DNA of 64,000 nucleotides, taken from Kappaphycus alvarezii (taxonomy: Eukaryota; Rhodophyta; Florideophyceae; Gigartinales; Solieriaceae). A program made the translations under genes and the position numbers. The notes under the pieces are model-generated. The model was not told where the DNA came from. It made no database searches and saw nothing but the letters and a program-made list of their open reading frames with translations. This document shows positions 21,130-31,821 of this stretch, piece by piece (within the stretch, counting starts at the first letter, position 1; each line of letters opens with the position of its first letter). The stretch is taken from the NCBI GenBank assembly GCA_002205965.3, contig NADL03000655.1, positions 744,001-808,000 on the forward strand. Direction: 5' to 3'.

Positions 21130-21440
21130 CGAATTGCGCTCACTGGCGCAAGAACCGCGACCTGTACCGCAAGTGGGCAAGTCGCGCGCTCTGGTCATCC
21201 TCTCAGTCAGCGCGACTGGTTTTTCGAATTTCAGCCTCTTGCGTTTCTCCTGGGTGCCCCTCAGCCTACACAGTTCCTCATCTCCCCGACTTCCTCCTGG
21301 CTATCGTCCGCCGCCACTATACCGCTACCGCGGGTTTTCTTCGTACCACCTATCAGCGCATCAGCAGCATCGTTTGGTCGGCTGTTGTCACGGCCATAAC
21401 TGCTTGCGCACCATCGCACGCGACTGATATTCACCACTCA
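21130..21440 (+). pseudogene. Non-LTR superfamily C-terminus
   Basis: The plus strand in shifting frames gives a LGAPQPTQFLI-type block, then FLRTTYQRISSIVWSAVVTA. It matches SLGAPSP...IRRRIYQRLSCTLWSSIAEA of the 9.3-9.6 kb insertion. It abuts, head to tail in opposite orientation, the minus-strand copy starting at 21.43 kb. Confidence 0.5.
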
Positions 21441-22470
21441 GTCCCTAAACTGTGCAGTACCTCGCGTTCACCGTCGCAGCCGGCGGTGCGCATGACTTGC
21501 GTTATTAAGGCGATTCGGACAGAGTTGTACCGGTGATGACAACCAAGTCCGGTGGGACAGAGGTCTGCCGCATGTTCGCCATGGCTGCCAGTGGACTTAT
21601 GACAGTGCAGGCACAAGATGGGTAGGGGATCGCGGTAAACAGGTAGGTCAAGGTTCCTTTGGAGAATCACTGGTCATTGCCTGTCGCGTAGCCGGTAGAG
21701 AGGGGTATGGGTGTCGAGGAAGGCCATAGCGGGGCTGTAGCGGAAGCCGCGGTCCTTGACGCGAGCCAATGTTCCCGTCGCCGTGTTGGGAGGGGATAGG
21801 ATTGGCCTCCCAGTCCGCCTCACGCTAATAGATACGCGCCCGGGCGTCTTACTGCACCTTTGTTAGTTTTAGTTCAGTGTTTTGAGGAAATACAGCAAAA
21901 ACAATGGGATCAAGGTATCCCCGGGTGGCGGGATCGGAGAGACCAGGTATATGGCTGACAAAGGCATGAAGGAGCGCGCTTGAACGAAAAAGGGGCGCCG
22001 ATCTTCAGGGCACGGCACGCGCAGGAAGTTTGATGATCGTGAAGGATGATGCTGGCAGCGAGGATACTGCGAGAATGGGGCCGATTTCGGAAAAACCATG
22101 TCCACCGAGTCCGATCGAGAGGCAGGCTTGAGTCCAGGCGTGACCACTGAGGGAAAGGCCGTTCAGTTCTCGTAGAATTCCCGCTGTAGAGAGTTAAAAA
22201 CGGTGGCAGCATCCAAAGCGTGTGGGGCGTCCCAGAGGTGGAACATCATAAAGCACAGAGGTGATTTATACAGAAGCAGTCCTTTGGGTCTTTGACGAGA
22301 TGGAACTTCTCAAGGGTCGGACGGCAGGACGCGATATCCACGAGGACGGACTCGTACATGTATTCGCAGGTGCCATTCGGGGCACCAAGGAGTTCGAAAC
22401 ATCAGGGGAGTGTTGGTGCAGTGGCAAGTCTAAGATAAGCTCCTTTCGTGTTATAAAGGGTGTGTAGGGC
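21431..22470 (-). pseudogene. Non-LTR superfamily copy (thumb-distal to RHN region)
   Basis: From high to low coordinate: HLWDAPHALDAATVFNSLQR (parallel to HLLSTLPSTQSAVLAASFDQ at 23.9 kb), then WTQACLSIGLGGHGFSEIGP, and after frame breaks QRNLDLPVYRDPLPILCLHC with ...GSHGEHAADLC and CHHRYNSVR. This gives the GGxG segment, C-x2-C...H...C finger and RxNSVR box in order. The frame ends near the RPAD position. Confidence 0.6.
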
Positions 22471-22884
22471 CATTAGATGACATACTGAGGAAAATCCCGA
22501 GGGAGGGCCGTGTTGAAGGAGTGCTCGGCGCAGGACAGGGGAATGCGCCGACGAGTGTGCCCTTACAAGTGAAGAGTTTGATACCACTGCCCAACGATCC
22601 ACCCACGCTCTACAACCCAAGATGAAACCCTTAAATCGGGCTCGCCTCACTCTCTAGATTGGGATTGCGTCCCAGGTACGAACGAGTACTTGTGGCATTG
22701 TTATCAGGATGTCCTCAGTGGGCCGACTAACAGTAATGAGGATCAAAGCGGATACGGAAAGGGGGGAAGGTTTGGGTGTTTTACTCTTGGAAGATATATC
22801 CGATCTATCCCATGGTTTCCAGACAACCACAATCGATTCAAAAGGTATGCCGACACAGTAATGGGGAAGGAACTACGCTCCCTA

Positions 22885-23080
22885 AAAGTCTACTTCAGGA
22901 CAGCCATGAAGCAGCCCGCATTGGACATGACGGCTGCTGCAGCGCGCCTTTGTACTAAAGTCCCCCGAACCTTTCCGTACGTCTCCAATGCCCTGCGGAT
23001 ACGGAAAGCGTCTTGCCAGGTGCACCGAAAATATAACATATGTACGTCAACGCACCGTTCGGGATGTCTCATTTCCAGAA
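22885..23080 (-). pseudogene. Non-LTR C-terminal fragment
   Basis: The minus strand encodes RIRRALETYGKVRGTLVQRR followed by AAAAVMSNAGCF, the same terminal block as ETYGMVRAVLTQRH/AAAAVMSNAACLL at 47.0 kb. The tail is lost. Confidence 0.55.
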
Positions 23081-23489
23081 ATCGAAGGACTTGTCCAGTT
23101 CATTTCCATAGCGCGTCAAACGAAGACGCCAGTTGCTATGTACGTCATCTCAGCAGAGGCACACTCTTTTTCTGGCAATACCCGTCCCCGTGCTTTCCGC
23201 GCCTCCATGTCACTGCCTAGAGCTAAGGGATGGGTCCACTGCGCGCCTTGTGCGGGGTTGAGGACACACATCAGGAGCAAGGATTTATCGGTGTGGCTGC
23301 AGTACTCCGAAGTCTGGGTGCACTGAGACATGAGACGTTTATGGGGGCCATTTGCTGCACTGTCATTATGGATGCCAGCGCAATCGCCATAACAATCAAG
23401 TTGCTTTGCTAGGCAATGATCTTGGACGGGCAGCTCGGCGCCATTTCATCGAACCGCGTGTGCATCATTGACACCGGACAAGACCGGAC

Positions 23490-23850
23490 ATCAGAGCTAT
23501 GGGTGCCGCAGGTGGAACTTTCCATTTCGACATAACATTCGTCAATCCACTCGTTCCCTCCCATTCCAGAGTCCGGACTTTCAGCCCCATGACCAGTCTC
23601 CATGCAGCGAGCGCGGAAAAGCGGCGGAAGTACCAACGCTTTCTCGCGGAATTACCGGAGAGAAGCAGGCTGGTTTCCGTTCCAATCTCTGCCCGTAGCG
23701 GATGGCATCCAGAGGCGTTTTCAGTGGTCACAGGGCTTGCAGGTACCGTCGCCAGCCGCGCAATGGAACTGGTTTCCAAGGTTCGAGTCATTCTTATACA
23801 GCGACACTCGCCGTTGGCAGTAACTTCTAACGCTCCGCTTTTGTGCGAAC
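23490..23850 (+). pseudogene. Non-LTR C-terminal domain with GWHPEA motif
   Basis: GGTFHFDITFVNPLVPSHS (the xDxTFxxPL block), EKRRKYQRFLAEL, then SGWHPEAFSVVTGLAGTVAS and SKVRVILIQRHSPLAVTSNA. This is the best preserved version of this C-terminal domain. It links the DVTV block, the GWHPEA motif and the QRHS...SNA terminus that occurs alone in many short fragments. It is open for 138 codons and then runs without a clear end into the next fragment at about 23850. Confidence 0.65.
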
Positions 23851-25135
23851 GCCTCCAAGGTCATGCACTTGCTAAGTACGCTTCCCTCCACTCAATCTGC
23901 GGTACTCGCCGCTAGCTTCGATCAGAAGCAGAGGGAAGCGTTCCACCAATTGCAGCTGCCCTGCCCAGAGCGAGCCTGGCTCCAAGCCTCTCTCCCCTTC
24001 TCAATGGGCGGTCTAGGTCTCCTGCAAACTTCAGACATTACCGAGGCTTTACGCAGCATCTGTAATTGATTCTTTTGGACTTATCTCCGACCTGCTACTC
24101 TTTCCAGGACCGCCACTGGAAGAGATCCCTCGGTCCGCCATCTCGCTCTTATCCTCCCGCCACCCGCAGCTGTCTTCGTCGCTTACAGCTACGGCTCTTT
24201 TCGAGCGTTGTTCATCGCCGGTCCCCGGCGAAAGGCTCCAGTCTGCGATCACAACTGAACTCATGCTATCGAAGTCCGATAGGTTGTTCTCGTCCGCGGC
24301 AGCCACGACCGAGCACGGCTCCTCTCCGTGCGCACATCCTCCGCCTCATCTGTTTCTCTTCGCTTCCTCACCCCCACCGCGGTACGTACATGTCCTCTTC
24401 CCTGGAAAGTCGCTCTGGCTCTACGTCTCGGCATCGCGCTATTCCCTGGATCTACTCGCTGTCCGGTCTGCTCCCGCGCTCGGCCGACATCGCACCCGTC
24501 TTAGATCCAAGTGGTCAACACGCGTTGACCTGCAAATACGAAGACGGAATGACTCGTCGTCATCACATCCTCCGCAACGTTCTTGCCCGCTACTGCAAGG
24601 AAGTTGGGATCGTCGCCCTCGTCGACATCCGCTCCTCTACCAGGTTCCCAACTCATCTGGGCATTCGGAGTCCCCGCGCTACGAATGGACATTTACATAC
24701 CCGCTGCATACGGGCTTCACAGTACCGATATCGCCGTCGACGTTACTGTTGCCACCCCCCGCACGCCGCCACATTTCGCCAAGTACGGTTACGCAGGCGC
24801 TGCCGCAACACTCGCAGAGCGCGAGAAACATCGTCATTACGGCACTTACTGCAACCAAAACGATATCCTCCTCTCCCCCGTCGGGATTGATATCTATGGC
24901 GCCTTGGGCGACGACGGCAAGGTTTTTTCCGCCGCCTTGCTTCCTTCGCTGCTTCCCGTCGCGGTTCCTCCCTCAACAGGAGCTCCGCGACTTCGTTACC
25001 CGTTTTGCGTTTAGTCTCCAATAATGCAGGCGCGACAGGATTCCACCCGCCGCCCGCATCGTAGTTAATTTATGAATACCCTCTGCACGCTTCTGTGCAA
25101 CATTATACAACCATAAATATTTACCACCACGCTTG
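23850..25135 (+). pseudogene. Non-LTR superfamily copy with 3' end
   Basis: Begins with CANASKVMHLLSTLPSTQSA, AWLQASLPFSMGGLGLLQ (RT-distal segment), then in changing frames the finger (C-PV-C ... DPSGQHALTCK), MTRRHHILRNVLARYCKEVG, ...DIAVDVTVATP and a C-terminal ISPVGIDIYGALGDD-type block, ending with an 80-bp 3' tail (TTAATTTATGAATACCCTCT ... TATTTACCACCACG). The tail recurs at 27.15, 50.3 and 54.4 kb. The near-twin at 50.29-51.08 kb (minus) shows long stretches of near identity. Several frameshifts are present. Confidence 0.65.
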
Positions 25136-25234
25136 TCTGCAGGCTGGCATCCCATCGACTTTCTGGTAGATTGTTGCTGGTTCCAGCATTCGACGGCAAT
25201 GAATGATTTGTACATTGCTTTAACCATCGGCACA

Positions 25235-25325
25235 TGTATTTAGTATGACATTCAGATTTACAACTCCAAATGTGTTCCAGCCATCCATACTATACATCTC
25301 AATACAGTAAAACCCCTTTTACCCC
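25235..25325. repeat. Dispersed repeat shared with 46.71-46.80 kb
   Basis: TCAGATTTACAACTCCAAAT, CCAGCCATCCATAC and ACATCTCAATACAGTAAAACCCC line up with GCAGATTTGGAACTCCAAAT ... ACATCTCAATAAAGACACTCCC at 46.73-46.80 kb. Probably an element 3' tail. Confidence 0.55.
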
Positions 25326-25876
25326 ACCCTGTCGTATGAGTATTGCTGAAAAAAGCAACGGATTTCAGCGTGCACTTGATTCTTACTCTCATTCACGGAA
25401 TGCGGAGACGGCGGCCGCCATCTTCTGACAGAGCTTTTACCAGAGAAATGAAACAAATTAAATCGTAGAGGGGTGAGCAGAGTATCCTCGGAGAAGCCAT
25501 CCAGAATGACCCAACTCCAAACATAGCTATTGTGGGCAGCTTCAAGGGGGCGTGCGTGACACCAGTCTGTAATTGATACTGCCCGAGATACGAGCGATCA
25601 GTATTGCATAAGACTGCACTGCACTGAGTAGGAGTTCGTCCATCGCTACCGCGAGAATGATGACAACTAGTATGCACGCAAGGAAGCGACGACTCCTGTA
25701 CAAGCGACTGCACTGCATTGGAAAAATTCAGGCGAATCAGGCGGCTCATGGGTTGCATGCCCGACGCACTGCTCCGCTCAGCTGTCCATAAGTATCTGCG
25801 TGAAGTCACATGACCATGAGTGCGTCTCATGACGGGGTGCTTCAAGTGGGACCATTTCTTTCCGTCAGGAGTGGCA

Positions 25877-26778
25877 TCAGTTGTCGAGTTGTGTCCGCTG
25901 CTCCAGCACTTGTTTGCGGAGAGAATTAATATCTTCCTGATATCCCAAGGAGTCTATGTCGTCCTGAAGTTCCGCAGCAAGCCTGTCAAAGGTGTCAACA
26001 GACCGGAAGTAGGTGAGAAACTTCTCCTCTGTCCCTCCACTTCTCGCTCTCGGCCCGAGCATGAACTCGCGAAGAGAAACGTTTGCTCCCTTGCCCCACC
26101 CGTCAACTAGGTATTGCTGGGGATGAATGAATACAAGTAGTCGACAATTTCCTCTGGCTCCTCAAACCTGAACAGCCGCATCGACCTGGGAACGTTGTCT
26201 GTCGTGAAACCGCAGTAGTAGATCTGTGGGCGCCAATGCATGTTCCACCGCTCGACATCCTTATGTCTGCCAGATCCTGGGGGGAATTCCTCTTTGACCC
26301 ATTTCTCAAAGCTATCCGGGGTCCTCAACTCCTCGTCCATGTATGGTTCTACCTTGTCCAAGTAGGCAGACAGGGTTCTCGTGAGGGGGTTTCTGATGAC
26401 TGCGTACCGCGGAATATTGGGGTCCGCAAGCCACTTTGCGATGCGCTTTGTTGAGAATCGTGTAATGTCTTGGTCCAATTTTGCTGTCGTGTTGTGAACG
26501 ACTTTAAGTACCTCGTAATCCTGAACACCATTCATTCGGCGTACCAATCCAAGATGGTAGAGCATCCGGTCTTCGGGATGGGGCACAAAACGTATGAAAC
26601 TTCGGCTGTTTCAATGGCATATCAATTGCTCGGATAGCAAGCGTCGTAGATTTTGACCGGGATGATGCTGAAAGACGTATGGCATTGCCCCGGGCAGATA
26701 CTTCTCTCCGATTTCCGAAAAGTTAAGTTGTGAACAGAAGTAAGCAGCGAGAAGTGCAACCAAGAGGACAGGAAACAT
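25877..26778 (-). pseudogene. Carbohydrate sulfotransferase-like pseudogene 1
   Basis: The minus strand encodes a short N-terminus and membrane anchor (MFPVLLVALLAAYFC), a stem, then CPIPKTGCS, the PAPS 5'-phosphosulfate loop as in HNK-1/chondroitin-type sulfotransferases (Sulfotransfer_2). After KWLADPNIPRY comes AVIRNPLTRTLSAYLDKVEP, the 3'-phosphate-binding motif. The C-terminus has a coiled-coil-like segment (LGYQEDINSLRKQVLEQ), stop at 25877. Such enzymes are type II Golgi proteins transferring sulfate to sugars. Two frame changes flank the PAPS loop (about 26605 and 26567), and another precedes the last 62 codons (about 26080), so it is broken unless the read is wrong. It pairs with 49.1-50.0 kb. 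Confidence 0.75.
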
Positions 26779-27144
26779 TTCAGCGCAGTAACATTTCTAG
26801 AGGGCTTTGAGTGGAAAGGGGTCGTGGGTAGCACATCTGCTGGGGGTGACCTGGGCCCATTGGATAACTTTCTTGGGTGGAAGACTGTTGTTGGAGTGCA
26901 GGAATCAGAGCTTCGAGACTTTTGATCGAAAGAAGAGGCGCCCGACGACGGAATGTTCGGCAGCTGCGAGGATTGTATCAAGTACAATCAGTGTTTTACC
27001 AACAGACTAGGATGATGGAGATTTGGTATGTGAATTTACACTGAGCGACCAACCTAAGGCTAAGATTTTTTGGTTGGTGGCATTGTCATCCGCATTAGTA
27101 GTATGATATGGTCTTTATATCTAAGAAGTATCTACAACCAAGCG

Positions 27145-27230
27145 CATGAACTTGGTGGTGGTAGATCTTTACGAATTGTACAGGTATGGCACAGAAGCGT
27201 GTGGATGGTATTCAGAAATTAACTAGGAAT
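27145..27230 (-). repeat. Non-LTR 3' tail fragment
   Basis: On the minus strand TTAATTTCTGAATACCATCC ... GCACGCTTCTGTGCC-like sequence and AAGATCTACCACCACCAAG match the tails at 25.05-25.13 and 50.29-50.38 kb. No coding part remains. Confidence 0.6.
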
Positions 27231-27289
27231 ATGTGAAATACGTGAAAGCTGCATTAACTTTAGCACAATGTCATAGACTATGTTTCTCA

Positions 27290-27612
27290 TTCAGCAGTAA
27301 TGTCCAATGCAGCGTGCATATTGGCGGCCTCCGTCAGTTTTCTAGCGTTTTGACAACTTCCCGCCAACCCTTTACATTGTAAGCCTTTACTATCACGACA
27401 TCCCTTAGGGAACAGCTGACCATATTTTTCATGCATTAAAAACACCCCAAATTTCCCCTGTTTCTCATTCCCGTTTACGTTGGTTACTCAAGATTGTAAT
27501 ATTATTGGATGCGGCTCATACCTATGAAAATACGGCATTGCTCCATTGCACGTGACCGATTTGGTCCATCCAATTGTCTCCTGAGTGGTCGGTCAGTCGG
27601 TGTGGTGTGGTG
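27290..27612 (+). repeat. Two further non-LTR 3'-end fragments
   Basis: 27295-27460 is a diverged copy of the SNA-type terminus and tail (TGTCCAATGCAGCGTGCATA; TTTCATGCATTAAAAACACC). 27548-27610 is a good match to the tail after 12103 (GCACGTGACCGATTTGGTCC; GGTCGGTCAGTCGGTG). Confidence 0.5.
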
Positions 27613-27781
27613 AACATTTATTTAAACTCCTGACTAATATAAGCTGTCTAGTGGGCTATGTTGTCAGGGTAATCTTGCAGGTGAAATACTGTAATGCATG
27701 CGGAAATTCTTGCTCGGTTGGACTTTTATCATGACGGCCCCTTGGGTTTGGAGGAAGTGAGGAGGTGCAATATAATGGCCG

Positions 27782-28483
27782 CTAACGATGAGAATATAGT
27801 ACAATGATGGCGTTCCACAGTCGTTTGAGTTGGCTGTCGGTGATGGCGTTGTTCCGGAGGAGTTCCGTGGTCCTGGTAGCGGTTCTGTGGGGCGTTGTCG
27901 TAGGGACTGGGTGATGTGGGAACCAGTGCAGGAACCAGCACAGGCGAGGCGACGTGGATGCCCCTTGAGGATGGGGGAGGTTAGGAAGGATGGAAGGATC
28001 CACTTTGTATTGTGCCGGGGGTGTGGCGGGGTGAGTCGCGACGTTGGCGTCGGCATGTGGGGCTGCTACGGGAGTTCCAGACGGAGATGTTAAGGTGGGA
28101 TAGGTGCGGCGGGGGTGGGGAGGTGAGGGTTTTGTGGAGTATTGAGTTTGCTCCGCTAGTTGTGATGTGGTGGATCTGCGGACTGCCGTGGTCTTCTGGT
28201 TGCCTTTGTCCGCCTGGGTGGTATTTTGTAGGGTGGAGAGGAAGTTTGAGGCCTGTCGTTGGAGCAGGCTGGTGAAGTCCGGGATTTGGATGATGGCTCG
28301 TAGGCGAGATAAGTGGAAGGTGTTGAAAGTACCTCTCGAGCGGAGATAGGATGCGAAGAGGTGTCGCTGGATTGAGAGGTCGGTGCGATGGAGCTCGTCG
28401 AGGTCGCGCAGCAGGATGGCTCCGTATAGGTACATACTGCGCAAGAACGTGTGGAGGAGGTGGCCAGGACGGACGGGGGTCAT
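27782..28483 (-). CDS. Hypothetical protein, His/Pro/Thr-rich C-terminal half
   Basis: Uninterrupted frame of 233 codons from ATG 28483. The first 90 residues look ordered and basic (FLRSMYLYGAILLRDLDELH; YLRSRGTFNTFHLSRLRAII). The rest is rich in Pro, Thr, His and Ser, ending SQLKRLWNAIIVLYSHR. I recognise no family. Two other frames on the same strand are also long and open, which warns that composition (GC-rich, few stops) may explain the length. It lies between retroelement 3' ends and may itself be an element ORF. A similar His/Pro/Thr-rich composition appears on the minus strand at 35.65-35.96 kb. Confidence 0.35.
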   Translation of the reverse strand: MTPVRPGHLLHTFLRSMYLYGAILLRDLDELHRTDLSIQRHLFASYLRSRGTFNTFHLSRLRAIIQIPDFTSLLQRQASNFLSTLQNTTQADKGNQKTTAVRRSTTSQLAEQTQYSTKPSPPHPRRTYPTLTSPSGTPVAAPHADANVATHPATPPAQYKVDPSILPNLPHPQGASTSPRLCWFLHWFPHHPVPTTTPHRTATRTTELLRNNAITDSQLKRLWNAIIVLYSHR

Positions 28484-28599
28484 GTTTAGTGGTCATGTTA
28501 GTAGTGAGAGGCGTTGTGTGTACAGTAGGAGGGGTCCGGGTGCCGTGTAGAGTACGAGGTGCCCTTTTGATGGTCTCGTCGGATGTATCCCTAGGGGGG

Positions 28600-28960
28600 T
28601 GCACACTACACAACAAGTACATATCTCTCTTCTTGCACCACCTCGCCTTCTTTCCGCAAAGGTCTAGATGCCAAGGATACTGCATGGGATGTTACTGTGG
28701 CCCACCCTGACGTCCACAAGCGCCTTTCGCACAGTGCGCCGTCTCCTGGGAGCTGCTGCGTCTCTCGCCGAGCACGCCAAGGTCTCGCGCTACGGCGACT
28801 ACCGTGACGCCAACAATATATCAGTGATGCCCGCTGGAATCGATACTTTTGGTACATTAGGGGAGAGTGGTTCTAAATTTTTCGCATCCTCGCTTCGTTT
28901 GCTGCCAGCAGCCGAAATTTGTCTGCCCCGCGTGAACATCCGGATTTTACTTCTCGTTTT
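28600..28960 (+). pseudogene. Non-LTR superfamily fragment
   Basis: Sequence reading DATVAHPDVHKR and then AAASLAEHAKVSRYGDYRDA, SVMPAGIDTFGTLGESGSKF parallels AAATLAEREKHRHYGTYCNQ and LSPVGIDIYGALGDDGKVF at 24.8-24.95 kb. Two frames are used, so it is broken. Confidence 0.6.
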
Positions 28961-29523
28961 TTATTCTGTCTATAAGGGATGCAAGCCCGCCAGGTGTGTA
29001 AGATTCCCGTGCTTGAGTAGTATTTCTTCAATGATACTTCTGCACGTCTGAGTGCTTTGTTTCATCCTGGTAAAGATTTTCACAAACCCTCTTGCACTGC
29101 CACTGTACTGAATCATGAAATTACGTAGGAGACCAAAACCCAAGGAGATGAGTGGATACGCATTCATACATAGCAATACATGTATTACCAGCTTAATTTC
29201 GAGGAGAAAGAAGCAGCGCTGTAAGAGGAGTTGTAGAAATTCTTTAATATTAAAATTTGGGCATTTATTGTTCAAAAAACTGCATGCATTTCGTACTGTA
29301 GATTTTAAACACTTGTCTCTCTTGCCATTGGTCATCTGCCAATCTGTTTCTGGAGAAAGCTAAAACTTAGTCAATTTCATCTTCAGTATTTTTAAAATAA
29401 AGCTTACTCCACTGAAAATCTTTTTTATTTTTTTACGCATTTATTTCATTGAGTGGGGAAATTTCGGGTGATTTAAATATTAAAATATTTGAAAGATATG
29501 GTCGCTTGTGGCCCAGAATACCC

Positions 29524-29806
29524 TGTCGCGCGATTTTGTGTCGCGCGACGGTCAGAGTCGCTAGTTGATTGGCCCGGTGTGCTCGTACAGTATACAGTAC
29601 TACTGTACACTGTACGAACAGGAAGTGGGCTCGCACAGTGTACAGTAGTAGTGTACACTGTACTTGCCACGTTTCGCGAGTAGAAACCCCGTTCGACCGC
29701 CCTATAAGGGGACGAGAGGGCTGCCGGAGCCGGGGGGGGAGGGGGGGGGGTAGGTTCCGCTTGCCGCAAAAAAAGAAAGACAGAGTAAACAAAAACAAGC
29801 ATTACA
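29524..29806 (+). repeat. Gypsy 5' LTR
   Basis: 283 bp, TG...CA. It contains two related palindromic stretches (GTACAGTATACAGTACTACT... and GTACAGTAGTAGTGTACACT...), one of which is missing in the 3' LTR, then CGCCCTATAAGGGGACGAGA (TATA-like), a G-run and AAAGACAGAGTAAACAAAAA before the CA end. Confidence 0.9.
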
Positions 29807-29823
29807 TGGTACCGCATCCAAGG
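29807..29823 (+). other. Probable primer-binding site
   Basis: TGGTACCGCATCCAAGG follows the LTR end directly. TGG is the usual start of a site complementary to a tRNA 3'-CCA end. I could not name the tRNA. Confidence 0.45.
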
Positions 29824-29828
29824 TCGAC

Positions 29829-30968
29829 TATGAATATGAACCATTCCCCGAGACCCCACGTTTCCTTCAACGTTTCCGCTTCTTCCGACGTCGCGCGCTT
29901 CTTTTCACGTACGAGAATGTAGTTATGCGCGGAAAAGCGACGAGGAAAAGGCGCTTCAGATCCTTTGTCACCTAGAGGGCGCAGCGTTTGAGCGTTACTA
30001 CAAGGCTTTCGCGGGGGACAGAGCGTTGGTGGAGGAGGCGAAGGACTATTCGATCGTTAAGGCCAAGCTCATCGAGGAGATTGGGAAGACCCCGAAGCCG
30101 GAAGAATAATTGCAGAAGGCTATCAACGCTAGTTGGACCCGAAGGACTAACGGACTCCCTAACGCAGTTGGATGCTCTAACAGAGAGTTGGATTCAACGA
30201 TACCGCTTCGTTCGGCCTCTTGGAAAGCAGTGGCAGAAATCAAGAAATGGCGCAGTTTGTGATTTTAGAGCTCCTACGGACTGGAAAGAGCTCAAGAAGG
30301 CAATCATAGACTTCGTAAGTGGAAAGAAGACGTTCTACGGAGAAGAAAGTCAAGGAGCATCATCGAGTGAAGCGCCGAAGAAGATCCTCCAAAGGCCGGA
30401 TGCTCGTAGTTCTCAGCATCTGGAAAACAAGGTGGATAAGTTGGCCGACCAATTCGCTGAACTATCGTTGCTCGTGAAGAAGCAATTCGACGGAACGACG
30501 CCGCCGGTGAAGACGGATGCGGATTTTTTTGCAGCTATTGCAACCAGGGCCACGGAGCGAGCCGTTGCCCGCATAATCCGCATGAGATACGCCTGTACAA
30601 TTTGTGGGAGAAGAGGACATTCGGAAGCAACATGCTGGTCCAAGAACCCTCGTGGTGATGATCAGCGAGGAGGAGTTGCTAGGGCCCGGTCTGAGTCTGG
30701 AGAAGAATTGAAAATGAAGAAGCCGAAGGACGATGACAAGGTCCGTTGTTCAGGAATCTCGCAAAAAGGACGTGGTTGCCGCCGCGAAGAAAGTGCGGAC
30801 GGGCAGGCCCTCCCGAAACAGCGGAGGGAAAACTTGATGGATCTTGATGCCATCTTGAACAAGGCCCCTGCTAATCGTCCGCCGATGATGGCTCCCGTCC
30901 CAAGAAGAAGACTAAGAGAGGAAACCGCAAATCGAAGAAGAAATCCGGTGGACTTCAGGATCATGTAG
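29829..30968 (+). pseudogene. Gypsy gag (broken), with intact CCHC knuckle
   Basis: The first ATG after the leader (29829) begins a short frame with VSFNVSASSDVARFF. The homologous capsid segment continues in another frame (YLEGAAFERYYKAFAG, RALVEEAKDYSIVKAKLIEE). A third frame, open from 29988 to 30968, carries ENKVDKLADQFAELS and the knuckle C-TI-C-GRRG-H-SEAT-C at about 30598-30640, then a basic, Lys/Arg-rich tail. Gag packages the element RNA; the knuckle binds it. The frameshifts disable it. Confidence 0.75.
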
Positions 30969-31071
30969 GGAAGTATAACGTGATCGCTGAACTGGCTTCC
31001 GCTGCCACAGGAATGAACTTCGGGCAACTGTTGCGCGGGATGCCGAGGAGGCCAGAAAGGTTTTAAGGAGA

Positions 31072-31530
31072 TTGTTATCCAAGAGGTTACCGGTTACACA
31101 GGCGTCGATGGTTAACTCTTCAGGAGGTCCACGCCGACTCAAGGTAGTAGCCGTGAAGTTGTATGGAACGGAGACTCATGCCCTTTTGGACACGGGTGCA
31201 GTTCCTAACCTGATCTCTTGGGACCTCTGCAAAAGGCTTGCCCTCACCCCGACGGAAACCGATCGTCAGGTGACAGTAGCAGACGGAACTGTCGCCGAGG
31301 TTCTTGGTTGTCTCAAGGAGTGCCGGTGTCTTATGGGTCAATGGTTGTGCATCTTGAGTTCCTGGTGTCAACAATGCCCCGTTTGACGTTATTGTTGGAA
31401 GCCCGACTTTGGAAGCCCTCCAGACGCGCATCGATTATGCACTCCAACACGTCACTTTGGTTATTGGAGAGAAGAGGTTGTGTTGCCATTCGTCAACGAG
31501 CCGTCCAGAATCAATGGGGCTCAGACGGAT
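31072..31530 (+). pseudogene. Gypsy aspartic protease (broken)
   Basis: RLKVVAVKLYGTETHALLDT then GAVPNLIS contains the DTG triad. A second frame continues with LEFLV...APFDVIVGSPTLEAL and IDYALQHVTLVIGEKRLCC, matching FDIIIGISALASM of the minus-strand copy B. The change of frame is at about 31330-31385. It would mature the polyprotein if intact. Confidence 0.75.
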
Positions 31531-31821
31531 AGTGAGGACTTCACGTCCCCCAAAGGTTCGGACGATGAGGAATCTCTCCACCTTTCTCGTCGTCTAGCGA
31601 AAGCGATGGTGGATCGGATACCGAACAAGAACCTGGTACGAGCCTGATCTACCTCGCTCGACGAAGACTGAAGTTAAGAAGGAGGTAAAAGAGGTGGACC
31701 GCTCGGCTCTATTGGCCTCGAAGCTGGACCACCTCGAAGAGAAGAATCAGAAGGAGCTGGCGAAGCTCTCAAGGAAACGGATGTCATAGCTTGGGACATT
31801 CACGACCTGGAGCCTGCTAAT

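Noticed and set aside
28012-28710. Plus-strand Gly/Arg-rich frames opposite 27.8-28.7 kb
   Set aside because: Composition-driven (GC-rich, few stops), no conserved motif; the minus-strand frame is more protein-like.
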